A DNA stretch of 64,000 bases from CAZUAQ01 sp964618455. GTDB lineage: Bacteria > Planctomycetota > Phycisphaerae > UBA1845 > PWPN01. Each line of letters opens with the position of its first letter. The first letter of the stretch is position 1. Positions 1 to 9,039 of the stretch are shown here, one piece after another. The DNA is taken from the NCBI GenBank assembly GCA_964618455.1, contig CAZUAQ010000021.1:1-64000 (forward strand), written 5' to 3'. Below the pieces are notes generated by a model. The model was not told where the DNA came from, searched no databases, and worked only from the letters and a program-made list of their open reading frames with translations. A program made the position numbers and the translations under genes.

Positions 1-344
1 TGCTCATAATCAGTCAAATCCTGCCGCGCCGGATGCAGAGATTGGGGGATGCAATTCTAACCTCATTTCTTTAAGTGGATTATGTATCTCAGGGTGTCAT
101 GCCACGTTGGCCGCGGAGCGGAGCCGTCCACGGAGAAAGCCTGTGAAAATAATTGAATTCCAACGCGAAAATCCGTCATCTCCCGGCATATCATTAATCG
201 CACATGATCGAGAAAGAGTGCTCTCGCAGGGATGCTCTTAACATGAACCAGGTGGGTTCCCTATCTTGACGCAGCATATCACAAGGGAAACCAGACACGA
301 CCGGCGTGGTCGTTAGCCCCTCTGTGGGGGGAGGCCTCAGGGCG
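1..344. other. No confident gene; left-edge region
   Basis: One plus-strand frame is open from the window edge to a stop near 241, so the tail of an upstream gene is possible, but the translation is Cys/Ser/Arg-rich and resembles no family I know. I see no RNA gene or repeat. The last 20 bases contain the G-rich ribosome binding site of the next gene. Confidence 0.3.
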
Positions 345-1043
345 ATGGAGGAATTACGATTGAACTGGCGTCGCGTGCTCCTGGATATCTGCACGCAGGA
401 AGACTACCTCGGCCCCCGAGGTGTGGTTCCCGTCGCGAATCGGGATTCGATGGTGGAGAATCTGCGGGATGTGTTCCGCTGGGTGCAGTCGAACCGGGTC
501 CCCGTGGTGTCCGCCATGGAGTCCCACCGCCGCTCGGAACTCAGCAACGAGTTCCCCCTGCACTGCATCGATGGCACGCCGGGCCAGAGAAAGCTCCCGT
601 TCACCTTGCTTTCACCCATTCTGGCGGTGGAAGCGGATAACTATCTCTCACTTCCCCCCGACATCATGACGGCTTATCGTCAAGTGGTCTTCCGGAAGCG
701 TTCGCGCGAGTTCCTGAGCAACCCGAAGGCGGACCGCTTTCTCACGCAACTTCGTACGGATGAGATCATCATCGTGGGGATCGGTCTGGATCGTACGCTG
801 AAGTCGCTGGCGCTGGGGCTGCTGGCCCGCCATAAGCCGGCAGTGACAGTGGTGACGGATGCGTGTGGTTTCTGGAGTGCGGCGGATGCCGACCTGGCAA
901 CGCGGCAACTGGCCGCCAAGGGTGTGCGTGTGGTCCGTACGGCGGAACTGGTCGTCCCTCCTCCGGTGGTGACGCCACGTCCCTCACGCTCGCGGCGATC
1001 ACGCAGCAGGATCAAAGCCGGCTCCCGGGCACGCCGGACCTGA
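345..1043 (+). CDS. Isochorismatase-fold protein lacking catalytic residues
   Basis: The fold is that of cysteine hydrolases (isochorismatase/nicotinamidase): an N-terminal strand ending QEDYL, the Lys-containing FRKRS segment, and the GIGLDRTLKSLALG strand-helix followed by VTDACGFW. In active members the triad is Asp, Lys, Cys. Here the Asp position (D in DxQxDF) reads Cys, the Cys position (TDxCV) reads Thr, and only Lys is kept, so classical hydrolase activity is unlikely. The C-terminal 30 residues are Arg/Ser-rich and basic, unlike the family. Start: ATG 345 lies about 10 nt after a GGGGGAGG box; a GTG at 306 is less likely. A regulatory or scaffolding pseudoenzyme is my inference. Confidence 0.8.
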   Translation: MEELRLNWRRVLLDICTQEDYLGPRGVVPVANRDSMVENLRDVFRWVQSNRVPVVSAMESHRRSELSNEFPLHCIDGTPGQRKLPFTLLSPILAVEADNYLSLPPDIMTAYRQVVFRKRSREFLSNPKADRFLTQLRTDEIIIVGIGLDRTLKSLALGLLARHKPAVTVVTDACGFWSAADADLATRQLAAKGVRVVRTAELVVPPPVVTPRPSRSRRSRSRIKAGSRARRT

Positions 1044-1135
1044 CACGTCCGATTCGGGTCCTTCGGGGAGGAACACGCTCTCAATCGCGCGCCGGAATCT
1101 CCCACGGACAAGTCCAGTCTTGACCAACAGGTACG

Positions 1136-1744
1136 TTATTCACGAACAGGTTCGTAGTGCATCAGTGCGCTGCGATGGCGTCCGGTACGCCCGACGAGCG
1201 TCAACAGCCGGTTGTCGAGCCGCTCCCGTTCGCTCTCATTGGTAGCAAGGTGCAGATTGGCGCGCACGGTCGTGCAGGCGCCCTGGGCGGCGGAGAAGGC
1301 CAGTGAGGCCGCGGACTGCATTTCGGCGCGGACGTTCCGTGGGACGAGAGTCTTGATCTCGTCCAGTCGTCCAACAATGGCATTGGCGAGAATGGCGATT
1401 TCCAGCGGGACGGAGATGATCTGCCGAACCGCATCCTGCGCATCCTGCGAGTCGTCTCTTTTCGTACCAAGATAGCGCTGGTAAACGGACATGTCTTCCT
1501 GGATGAGATGGGCGAAGGTTTCGCGCGCATCGGAGAAGGTCTTTCGCGCTTCACCGACTCGGGCGGCTTCGTCCCCGGGGATGCCATGGGCGATGGCGAC
1601 GGAGGCGACCTTCTCCGCCTGAGCCGCGGCCAGTGTGCCGACCAGCGCCGCCAGCGAGCCGCTGCCCGGCGTGTTGTGCCTCCCGGAGAGATCGTCGAGA
1701 AACGTCTTCAGGGGCAGGTTCAGGTAATCCTTGTTCGCATTCAT
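1136..1744 (-). CDS. Cyclodeaminase/cyclohydrolase family protein
   Basis: About 202 residues, all-helical, matching the C-terminal half of formiminotransferase-cyclodeaminase (FTCD_C): the N-terminal LPLKTFLDDLSGRH..PGSGSLAALVGTLAAA segment is the typical P-x-P-G-G-G-like substrate loop, followed by long helices with conserved Ala. Family members release ammonia from formimino-THF or open methenyl-THF in one-carbon metabolism; as a free-standing domain it could be FchA-like, but the exact substrate cannot be read. Start chosen at ATG 1744 with a weak GGA upstream; a GTG at 1786 would add 14 residues. It follows the M16 protease gene in the same direction and probably shares its transcript. 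Confidence 0.75.
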   Translation of the reverse strand: MNANKDYLNLPLKTFLDDLSGRHNTPGSGSLAALVGTLAAAQAEKVASVAIAHGIPGDEAARVGEARKTFSDARETFAHLIQEDMSVYQRYLGTKRDDSQDAQDAVRQIISVPLEIAILANAIVGRLDEIKTLVPRNVRAEMQSAASLAFSAAQGACTTVRANLHLATNESERERLDNRLLTLVGRTGRHRSALMHYEPVRE

Positions 1745-1794
1745 AGTGACTTGTCCGTTCGTGGGTGTTCGGTCTCCGGAATCCACGGCGCGCG

Positions 1795-4485
1795 TCAGGG
1801 TCGGCCTTCGACCAGCACGGGTTTCACCCCCAGGTCCACCGCCTCGGGATTGTTGGTAACGACGGTGATCACCGGTGTCGTCAAGTATTTATCGGCGATG
1901 AACTTGACGTCCGCCAACGTGACTTTGTCGACCGCTTCCAGGAAGCGTGTGCGGTAATCGTAGCTCAGCCCGTACAACTCGTCGATGGCAGTCTCCATCG
2001 CCCGTTCGCTGTTGGTTTGTGCGCCCATCAACTCGGTGGTGGCGATTATGGTCTTGGCGCGTTCGAGTTCTTCCTCGGTGGCTTTACCCTGCCGGGCGCG
2101 GTCGAGCTGTTCACGGATGATGGAGATCACCTCGTTGACCTTCTCCGGCTGGCAGCCCGCATACATCCAGAAGTGGCCGGGAGTCAGGCCGATGAAGTTC
2201 TGAGCATGCACCTCGTACACGTAGCTGTTGTCGCCGCCGCGCAAGGATTCATGCAGCCAGCCGGTGGGATACCGGTAGCCGCTGATGATCGTATCGAGGA
2301 TGGCCATGGCGGCCTGCTCTTCGAGGTTGCCGAACGCCATCCCGTGGAATCCGAGGGCGACACCTGCCACGTTGCGTTCCGGTCCCTTCGTCTTGATGAA
2401 GAGCTGAGGCTGTTCGAACTCCGGCTCCTTCTTCGGCTCCGGCGCGGGAGGCTTCGTGGCATTCATGCCGTCAAAATGCCGACGGACGAGGGATTCCGCC
2501 AGTTTCGGATCGATGTCGCCGAAGATGGCGAGCACGGTCTGCGGGGCGGTCACATGGTTGCGGTAGAACTCGGCGAGTTGTTCAGGAGTGACCTCGGCTA
2601 CCGCTTTCTCCTTACCCGCCGTGTCGAATTGATAGGGGCTGTGCACGTAGAACTTGCTGCGGAAGTAAGCGGCCAGTTCGCTCCGCCAGGATTCATCCAT
2701 ACGCCGTATCGCATCGATGAACATCGGGCGGAAGCGATCAACCTCCTCGGCAGGGAAGCTCGGATGGCAGATGACGTCGGCGATGATCTCCAGGGCCTGG
2801 GGGAAGTCCTTGGACAGCACCTGCCCCTGGAAATAAATGGTGTTGTTGCCCGAGGCCCCGTTGAACGTCCCTCCCCGAGAGTCGAAGAAGCGAGCGATCT
2901 CCTCGGCGGATCGTTTCGCCGTGCCTCGCGTGGCGAGGGCCGCCGCCATGCGACTGTAGCCGTTCGTCACTTCCTCTTCGTAATAGACCCCGCCCAGAGA
3001 GAATGACTGGATCGCGACCAGTGGCGTGGTCGGATCGCGACGAAGCAGAACCCGCAGGCCGTTCTCGAGCGTGACGAGCTTGACGGGATCCGGCTCCGCC
3101 GTGGTGGTGTCCGCATCGGTGGGGCGCTTGTAGTCTTCAGGCAGAATCGAAATGGTGGCGAAGATCTCCGGATCCAGATAAGTGCGGGCCATCTCCTGCA
3201 CCTGCGCGCGCGTGACTTTCAGGATGCCATCGACATAGGCCTGGCTGAAACGCGTGTCGCCGGTGGAAAGGAAGTCCTGGGCGACCATTTCCGCCACGGA
3301 GTCGGCGGTCTGTGATGCGAAGACGTGCTCGGACGCCTTCTGCTGCTTGGCCTGGTCGAGTTCCTGGGCGGTGATGCCTTCGTCGCGGACGCGGGCGAGC
3401 TGCTTCATGAGCGCGTCGGTGGCGGCCTCGATCTTGTCGGGGGCGATGCGGGCATCGATCGCGAAAATGCCGCGGCCCCACGGCGGGGTCCAACTGAAGC
3501 TCTCGATGGAGAGGACGAATCCTTCATCGCGCAGGGTACGCACGAGGCGCGAGCTGTTGCCGGCGGTCAACACGTAGCTGAGCACGTCGAGGGCATAGAG
3601 ATCCTCGTGAGTCAGGTGGATGGAGGGCCATGCCCAGCGGTAGATGGCGGCGTCCACGCCCGGCATGTGACGCGTGGCCTGACGGGGCGTGGCCATCTCG
3701 GGCTCTTCCGGCAGCACGATGGTGGGCACGGGCTTGCGGGCAAAGCCCGCGAAGTCACGCCGGATGACCTTGGACACATCGTCGAAATCGATATCCCCCA
3801 CCACGACAATCACGATGTTGTCCGGCACGTACATCCGATGGTAGTAGCCGACGATGTCTTCCTTGCTGAGTGTCTGTACGGCGGGCTTGTGGCCGATGAT
3901 CGGGTACCGCGCCGGGTGCTTGAGGTACATGGACTCGGTGGTCATGTAGAAGAGCTGGCGATCGGGATTGTCGACGTCGCGTTCGAGTTCCCGCTGGACG
4001 ACCTCCCACTCACGCTCGAACGCGGCCTGGGGGAAGGTGGGATGGGTGATCCAGTCGCCGAGAAGGGCGATGGCCTGCTCGGTATGCTCAACGCCGGTGT
4101 TGATGAAGTAACAGGTCTTGTCGAAGGAGGTGTAAGCGTTGGTATTGCCGCCGATGCTGTCGAGGATGTCACGCGAGGCTTCTTCGGATCGTGTGGTGGT
4201 CTCGCCCCCGTGGAGCAGGTGCTCGAAGAGATGGCTCATGCCGCAGCCGAGGTATTCCTGCTCGTAAATGCTTCCGGTTCGGCAGTACATGCGCACGGAG
4301 ACGACGGGGGCGGTGCGGTGGGCCTTGAGAATGACGGTGAGCCCGTTGTCGAGCACCACGGTGCGTTCCTGCGGTGTATCCACGAGCCTTTTCACTTCCT
4401 TCAGCTCAGTGGGTGTCTCCTCCGCAGAGACCGCGAAGTTCACGAGTGGACCGAGGAGCAGAAGCGTCAGAAGGGCAGGTCGCAT
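1795..4485 (-). CDS. M16 family zinc metalloprotease, secreted
   Basis: 896 residues. It has a signal peptide (MRPALLTLLLLGPLVNFAVSA) and then two tandem pitrilysin/processing-peptidase-type modules. The first carries the inverted zinc motif HLFEH (H85, E88, H89) and a downstream acidic helix EREWEVVQRELE that supplies the third ligand. The second module, from about residue 465, has the fold but TNGYSRMAAAL in place of HxxEH, so it is the inactive half of the clamshell, as in many bacterial M16B proteins. It probably degrades peptides in the periplasm. Start ATG 4485 has AAAGGAT about 12 nt upstream. The cyclodeaminase-like gene follows about 50 bp downstream. Confidence 0.93.
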   Translation of the reverse strand: MRPALLTLLLLGPLVNFAVSAEETPTELKEVKRLVDTPQERTVVLDNGLTVILKAHRTAPVVSVRMYCRTGSIYEQEYLGCGMSHLFEHLLHGGETTTRSEEASRDILDSIGGNTNAYTSFDKTCYFINTGVEHTEQAIALLGDWITHPTFPQAAFEREWEVVQRELERDVDNPDRQLFYMTTESMYLKHPARYPIIGHKPAVQTLSKEDIVGYYHRMYVPDNIVIVVVGDIDFDDVSKVIRRDFAGFARKPVPTIVLPEEPEMATPRQATRHMPGVDAAIYRWAWPSIHLTHEDLYALDVLSYVLTAGNSSRLVRTLRDEGFVLSIESFSWTPPWGRGIFAIDARIAPDKIEAATDALMKQLARVRDEGITAQELDQAKQQKASEHVFASQTADSVAEMVAQDFLSTGDTRFSQAYVDGILKVTRAQVQEMARTYLDPEIFATISILPEDYKRPTDADTTTAEPDPVKLVTLENGLRVLLRRDPTTPLVAIQSFSLGGVYYEEEVTNGYSRMAAALATRGTAKRSAEEIARFFDSRGGTFNGASGNNTIYFQGQVLSKDFPQALEIIADVICHPSFPAEEVDRFRPMFIDAIRRMDESWRSELAAYFRSKFYVHSPYQFDTAGKEKAVAEVTPEQLAEFYRNHVTAPQTVLAIFGDIDPKLAESLVRRHFDGMNATKPPAPEPKKEPEFEQPQLFIKTKGPERNVAGVALGFHGMAFGNLEEQAAMAILDTIISGYRYPTGWLHESLRGGDNSYVYEVHAQNFIGLTPGHFWMYAGCQPEKVNEVISIIREQLDRARQGKATEEELERAKTIIATTELMGAQTNSERAMETAIDELYGLSYDYRTRFLEAVDKVTLADVKFIADKYLTTPVITVVTNNPEAVDLGVKPVLVEGRP

Positions 4486-4615
4486 GCGGGCCGATCCTTT
4501 CTACAGGGGCATCCGGACCGAGATTCGAGTTTGGGCCATGCATTGACATCCGGCGTCAACGCGAGGGATTACAGTCATGTGACACCGGTTTGTCCACATG
4601 GACAGGGGGTGGGTT

Positions 4616-5083
4616 TCATTCATTTTCATCCGTGCCTGCGGATGGGGCATCCGCATCGGCGTCCAGACGTTCCCGCTTGAGATGACGCACGCGAAGGAGG
4701 CTCTTGACCCGCGTGATCAACTCGAGGCGATTCACCGGCTTGGTGAGAAACTCATCCGTTCCGGACTCGATGGCCCGCTCGTGGTCTCCCATTTCGTTCA
4801 GTGCGGTGACCATGATGATCTGAATATCGCGTGTCTCGGGGGTGGTCTTGAGCCGGCGGCATACCTCGAATCCGCTCATTTTGGGCATCATGACATCGAG
4901 CAGGATCAGGTCCGGGGGGGACTGGGCGATCAGGTCCATGGCTTCGTTGCCATTGGTGGCGGGGATGGTCTTGATGTTCGGGATATCCTCCATGTACGCG
5001 GTCAACAGCTCGAGATTCTGGGCATTGTCGTCCACGATCATCACGGTGGACGGGGGCAGGGGTTTGTCGTCGGATCCGCTCAA
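4616..5083 (-). CDS. Single-domain response regulator
   Basis: CheY-like receiver of about 155 residues: the acidic pair in VMIVDDN, phospho-acceptor Asp in LILLDVMMP, the switch Thr in MVTALNE and Lys in FLTKP are all present. A 25-residue acidic tail rich in Asp/Glu follows the last helix; there is no output domain, so it must act by protein contact or feed another signalling protein such as the HDOD-GGDEF or che products in this window. Start: TTG 5083, 6 nt after GGAGG; the alternative TTG 5089 overlaps the upstream stop by 4 nt but abuts the GGAGG too closely. It is coupled to the DUF2064 gene upstream. Confidence 0.88.
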   Translation of the reverse strand: MSGSDDKPLPPSTVMIVDDNAQNLELLTAYMEDIPNIKTIPATNGNEAMDLIAQSPPDLILLDVMMPKMSGFEVCRRLKTTPETRDIQIIMVTALNEMGDHERAIESGTDEFLTKPVNRLELITRVKSLLRVRHLKRERLDADADAPSAGTDENE

Positions 5084-5085
5084 GG

Positions 5086-5781
5086 TCAACCTCCAATCAA
5101 GTCAGAATCCCGCAGTATTTTCGCTACATCGCGTCGCCATTGCGACATCTCGGGATCATCGCCGCCGTCCGAGGTTTCCGCGAGTACGCGTTGAAGATCG
5201 TCGGGGCGATCAAGATCGTAACCGAGCGGGAGACATTTCACACTCAACCGAGCCTCGTGTGCCCTTTCCAGGGTCTGGGCGGTGACACGCCCGGTGCCCC
5301 ATTGAATCTCCTCGAAGAGGCATGGGCAAGGCCGGTTCATGGCGATGAGGTAATAACCCCCGTCTTCCGTGGGGCCAAGCGTTACATCGGCGGTCTCGAG
5401 GGCGTGCCATGCATCGGAAAGGGCGGAGACGGCGACATGAGGTGAATCCGTACCGATCGCCGCCACTTTTAGGTAACCCTGATCAAAGGCTCGGTCGAAA
5501 GCACGATGAAGGCGTACACCCAGATCACCGGCTCCCTGCGGGACGTAACGCAGCTTCGACTCGGCCGTGTTCAGAAGGCGACTGAATTCGGGTGCGGCCT
5601 CATCCGGTGTGCCGGCCAGAACCACATGCGTGTCCCGGAGATATCGGGCCTGATTCCAGACGCAACGGAGCGAGGCCCGATGGACGTCGCACGCCTGTTC
5701 AGGCGTCAAGGCCGGGGTGAGCCTGGTCATCACCGCGCCCGGGATCGGAGCCTTGCTGAAGATGTACAGGAGATATCTCAT
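5086..5781 (-). CDS. DUF2064 (TIGR04282-type) glycosyltransferase
   Basis: 231 residues of GT-A fold: N-terminal LLYIFSKAPIPGAVMTRL (nucleotide-binding start, typical KxPxPGxVKTRL), the metal-site-like GTDSPHV, and LGPTEDGGYYLIAM, which are the three signatures of the DUF2064/TIGR04282 family. Some members are linked to arsenosugar synthesis, others sit in varied sugar contexts, so the acceptor is unknown. The Lys of the usual VKTRL is replaced by Met (VMTRL). ATG 5781 has only a weak purine stretch upstream. Its 3' end is next to the response regulator start, suggesting co-translation. Confidence 0.85.
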   Translation of the reverse strand: MRYLLYIFSKAPIPGAVMTRLTPALTPEQACDVHRASLRCVWNQARYLRDTHVVLAGTPDEAAPEFSRLLNTAESKLRYVPQGAGDLGVRLHRAFDRAFDQGYLKVAAIGTDSPHVAVSALSDAWHALETADVTLGPTEDGGYYLIAMNRPCPCLFEEIQWGTGRVTAQTLERAHEARLSVKCLPLGYDLDRPDDLQRVLAETSDGGDDPEMSQWRRDVAKILRDSDLIGG

Positions 5782-6127
5782 TTTTCACTACGGTTGCGAG
5801 AATGTTGAATCGTATCTTCTCAGGTGGACAAATTAAACAGTGATTGAAGGGAGAGGTCAGGGAAGACTTCAATCAGCTTATCCATTGTTAAGTGACAGTA
5901 GAGAAAATGGGGGAAACGCCTGAAGGGAGTCAGCGAAGTAGTCGATCATTAGGCCAGGATGGGAGCAGGAACCGGAGGCTCCAGGGCCGGGGGCTAAGAG
6001 ATCTAAATCTATATATTGCATAATCTTAAGCGATACTTGCCCCATTCTTTCTTCAGGGTCGGATAAAAATCGGGATGACGGGCAATGGCTGGCAGATTGA
6101 ATTCTCTGTTAGGGGGCAGGAAGTAAC
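5782..6127. other. Intergenic region upstream of the HDOD-GGDEF gene
   Basis: 346 bp between divergent genes. I see AT-rich stretches around 6005-6035 that could hold a promoter, and the ribosome binding site (GGGGGCAGGAAG, about 6113-6124) of the next gene. I looked for a GEMM c-di-GMP aptamer because a diguanylate cyclase follows, and its conserved core is absent. Confidence 0.5.
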
Positions 6128-7672
6128 ATGACACGCGATATCATCGACATCATCAAGACCGCGGACAATCTCCCGTCGCTGCCGACGGTCGCACAGGAAG
6201 TGCTGAATCTGACGCAGGACGAGGATGTGTCGGTGTCTCAGATCGCCGAGGTCATACAGACTGATCCGGCCCTGACCGCCAAGGTACTCAAGACCGTCAA
6301 CTCCCCCTTGTTCGGCATGGCCAGCGAAGTCTCCTCGGTGCATCACGCGATGGTCGTGCTGGGGCTGCGGGCGGTGAAAGTGATCGTCCTGGGCTTTTCA
6401 CTGGTGGACACGATCCAGAAACGGGGGGACTCCGGGGGGTTTGATTATCAGCTCTATTGGCGGCGTTCGCTGGGAACGGCGGTGGCTGCGCGGCTGCTGG
6501 CGCAGATCGCGGCGCCGGTGGTGAAGGAAGAGTCGTTCATCGCGGGGCTGCTCTCGGATATCGGCATCGTGGCCTCCTGGCGATGTGCGCGTGAAATCTA
6601 TGCACCGGTCATTGATAGCTATGATCGGACGAAAGCGACGTTCGTCGAGACGGAGATGGAGGTCCTGGGCGTCTCGCACGCGACCATCGGGGCCGCACTG
6701 CTGGCAGGCTGGAACCTTCCGAAGCTGCTGCAGGAGGCGGTACAGACCCATCACGGCGAGGGGCTCGAGGAACTCGAACCGATCTCGCGGAAATTCTCCA
6801 AGATCATTCACGCGGCCGCATTGATCTCCGGGGTGTTCTGCCAGGATCGCGAGCAGCCGGATCTGACGGAGGTCAAGTCGAGTTGTCTCGAATTGACGGA
6901 GATCAAGGAAGCGCAACTGGAGACGGTGCTGGAAGATTTCAATCGTCACGTACGCGATACCGCCACGCTTCTCTCGTTGCAGGTGGGGGAGACGCTGAAC
7001 TACAACCAACTCCAGATGGAAGCCGGTCGAAAGCTGACGGAACTGACGGTGCAGGCGGAGGTGGAGCGAGCCCGTTCTCTGGCACGTGAAGAAGAAGCCC
7101 GCATCGAGGTGAACCGCCTTTCGTTGGAAAAACAATCGATCCTGGAGATGGCGTCGAAGGATTCGCTGACCAAGCTGGCGAATCGCGCGGCCTTTGATCA
7201 ACGGATGATCGAGGAGTTCGAGCGCTACGGGTCGACCTACTCGGTCGGGCTGATCATGATGGACGTGGATCACTTCAAGAGTTTCAACGACACGTACGGA
7301 CACCAGGCGGGGGATGCCGTGTTGTCGTCGGTAGGGGAGTGCCTCCGCCAGGCGGCGTCGAAGATCGGATTCGTCGCGCGGTATGGAGGCGAGGAGTTCG
7401 CCATCGTGGTGTCCAACCAGTCATTGAGCAACCTCTGCCGCCTGGCGGAAATCCTGCGGCGGGCGGTGATGTTGCGCAGCGTGAAGTCCGGCCCTCAGAA
7501 GCTTCAGGTGACGGCCAGTTTCGGGGTGGCGTCGACGGATCTGCTGGAGGAGGCGACGGTCGAGTCTCTTATTGCAGAAGCGGATCGTCAACTCTACCGC
7601 GCAAAGGCGAGTGGGCGCAATCGGGTCTCCGCGGCTACCTCCGAGTCGAAGGAGATGGTGGCCGCCGAGTGA
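6128..7672 (+). CDS. HDOD-GGDEF diguanylate cyclase
   Basis: 514 residues. Residues about 10-230 form an HDOD domain (LPSLPTVAQEVLNL opening, IQTDPALTAKVLKTVNSPLFG helix), a degenerate HD-hydrolase fold used in signalling. A helical coiled-coil linker lies at about 290-340. The GGDEF domain runs from about 345, with MDVDHFKSFNDTYGH (substrate site) and the active-site loop GGEEF at 420-424, so c-di-GMP synthesis is expected. The RxxD inhibitory site that normally precedes the loop reads SKIG, so product inhibition through that site is probably lost. It is monocistronic, with ATG 6128 after a GGGGGCAGGAAG box. It has no membrane segment and is cytoplasmic. Confidence 0.93.
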   Translation: MTRDIIDIIKTADNLPSLPTVAQEVLNLTQDEDVSVSQIAEVIQTDPALTAKVLKTVNSPLFGMASEVSSVHHAMVVLGLRAVKVIVLGFSLVDTIQKRGDSGGFDYQLYWRRSLGTAVAARLLAQIAAPVVKEESFIAGLLSDIGIVASWRCAREIYAPVIDSYDRTKATFVETEMEVLGVSHATIGAALLAGWNLPKLLQEAVQTHHGEGLEELEPISRKFSKIIHAAALISGVFCQDREQPDLTEVKSSCLELTEIKEAQLETVLEDFNRHVRDTATLLSLQVGETLNYNQLQMEAGRKLTELTVQAEVERARSLAREEEARIEVNRLSLEKQSILEMASKDSLTKLANRAAFDQRMIEEFERYGSTYSVGLIMMDVDHFKSFNDTYGHQAGDAVLSSVGECLRQAASKIGFVARYGGEEFAIVVSNQSLSNLCRLAEILRRAVMLRSVKSGPQKLQVTASFGVASTDLLEEATVESLIAEADRQLYRAKASGRNRVSAATSESKEMVAAE

Positions 7673-7732
7673 GTGTGTAGGTGATTGCCGAGTGAGGCCG
7701 CGCAGGCAACGCCAAACGCCACGGGGCGGGAT

Positions 7733-8836
7733 TCAGGGGAGAAGTCGTACTTCCGGCGTGAAGTAGCCCATCGCCAGTATTTGATTCCACCCGATGCGGA
7801 TGGTCGGGCGCGATCGCAGGGGAAGCATCTCACCGTCGCGTGACGACCAGAAACGCACGAAGCGCTCATGCGCCTTTCGGAGCACATCCTCGTCCGTAAT
7901 CAATTCCACCGGTCGGGTCCCCAGGACCACGGGAATCTCGACCTCTTCGGTTTCAACCAGCACGAACGCGAGGCTGTCGCCGGCTTCGGCGTTCTGGATG
8001 ATGGTTCTCAGCACGTTCCTTGCGTTGCTGCTGGTCAGCATATTCCCGTTGACCGACAGGAGCGTGCTCGATTTCCTCAGCCCGATCTTCTCGGCATGGG
8101 ATCCGGGTTCGACATGGAGCACGCGAAGCCCGCTGAAGGTCTGGAAGATGCGTTCGAACTCGATGGTGGCGCCGTCGAGCAGCGCGGTCGGATCCTTGCC
8201 TGCATCGACACGGAGAGTTTTCGGCTTCGAGTGACGCAGGACGGTGACATCGACGAGGTCGCCGGGGATGTGCGACGACACGATCTGAATGAACGAGGCG
8301 GTGGAGCGATCCTCGGGCAGGGACTGCTCGTTAAAACGGACGATGATGTCGCCATTCTGGATACCGGCGCGGATGGCGGGGAAGCCTTCCTGGACCTGCT
8401 TGACGATGATGCCATATCGATCCTCCTCCGTTTTCGGATCGTGGGCGACGCGTACGGTGAGCGGTTCGATGGTGATGCCGAGGAAGCCGTTCCGGCCGGC
8501 GTTGAGCTGCCGGTGAAAGATGTACTCGATGATGTAGCGCAGGCGCCGCTTGGCTTCGAAATCGGTGTGGGACGCGTACTGATCGGCGAGGGCGGGAAGA
8601 TAGGACTCGTTCAGCAGGCAGAGTCGGTTCGTGGCTATGTCCCGGACCTGGAAACTGGGCGCCGTGAGGGCGTTGACGAGTTTGAGAAACTTATCCTGGC
8701 TCGTGGTGCCCAGGGAGGTGTTGGGGGCTTGCTCACGGGCATTCTCGGCGGGTGGGGATTGCCCGCAGAGCGATGCCGGTGTGAATCCGGCAAGCACAAG
8801 CATCACCGTGAGGTATGATCGGTACATCGTCATCAT
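7733..8836 (-). CDS. Secreted PDZ-domain protein
   Basis: About 367 residues. A signal peptide (MYRSYLTVMLVLAGFTPASLCG) precedes a helical segment resembling HEAT-like packing (VRDIATNRLCLLNESYLPALADQ), then one clear PDZ domain (FLGITIEPL..IVKQVQEGFPAIRAGIQNGDIIVRFNEQSL) and a second PDZ-like module (LRVLHVEPGSHAEKIGLRKSSTLLSVNG). No protease triad is present, so it is probably a periplasmic scaffold rather than a HtrA/Ctp enzyme. Start placed at ATG 8836; ATG 8827 and an upstream GTG at 8875 are alternatives. It converges on the HDOD-GGDEF gene with about 60 bp between stops. Confidence 0.82.
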   Translation of the reverse strand: MMTMYRSYLTVMLVLAGFTPASLCGQSPPAENAREQAPNTSLGTTSQDKFLKLVNALTAPSFQVRDIATNRLCLLNESYLPALADQYASHTDFEAKRRLRYIIEYIFHRQLNAGRNGFLGITIEPLTVRVAHDPKTEEDRYGIIVKQVQEGFPAIRAGIQNGDIIVRFNEQSLPEDRSTASFIQIVSSHIPGDLVDVTVLRHSKPKTLRVDAGKDPTALLDGATIEFERIFQTFSGLRVLHVEPGSHAEKIGLRKSSTLLSVNGNMLTSSNARNVLRTIIQNAEAGDSLAFVLVETEEVEIPVVLGTRPVELITDEDVLRKAHERFVRFWSSRDGEMLPLRSRPTIRIGWNQILAMGYFTPEVRLLP

Positions 8837-9039
8837 GTCATTTCCGGAGGGACCGTTCGGCCCGGCGGTCCACACATTCCTGTCGGCGTCCGGTCAGTAC
8901 GCCACGCAACAGATTTAGAATAGTGCTTCATGCGGACCGAAAGCAACCTGGAGTATTCCGCGGGCGATCCACGCGGACGGATCGGTCGCCACAGGTTGCC
9001 GTGGCGGCGAAGGTGCTGACGGGAGATCCGTGACACCCT

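Noticed and set aside
1765..3006. A 413-residue plus-strand frame opposite the M16 protease
   Set aside because: Antisense to a clear family member, no family match, typical of high-GC complementary frames.
3325..4680. A 451-residue plus-strand frame opposite the M16 protease
   Set aside because: Same reason; it reads as the antisense of conserved M16 residues and runs past two gene ends.
5782..6127. GEMM c-di-GMP riboswitch before the HDOD-GGDEF gene
   Set aside because: The conserved GEMM core is missing.
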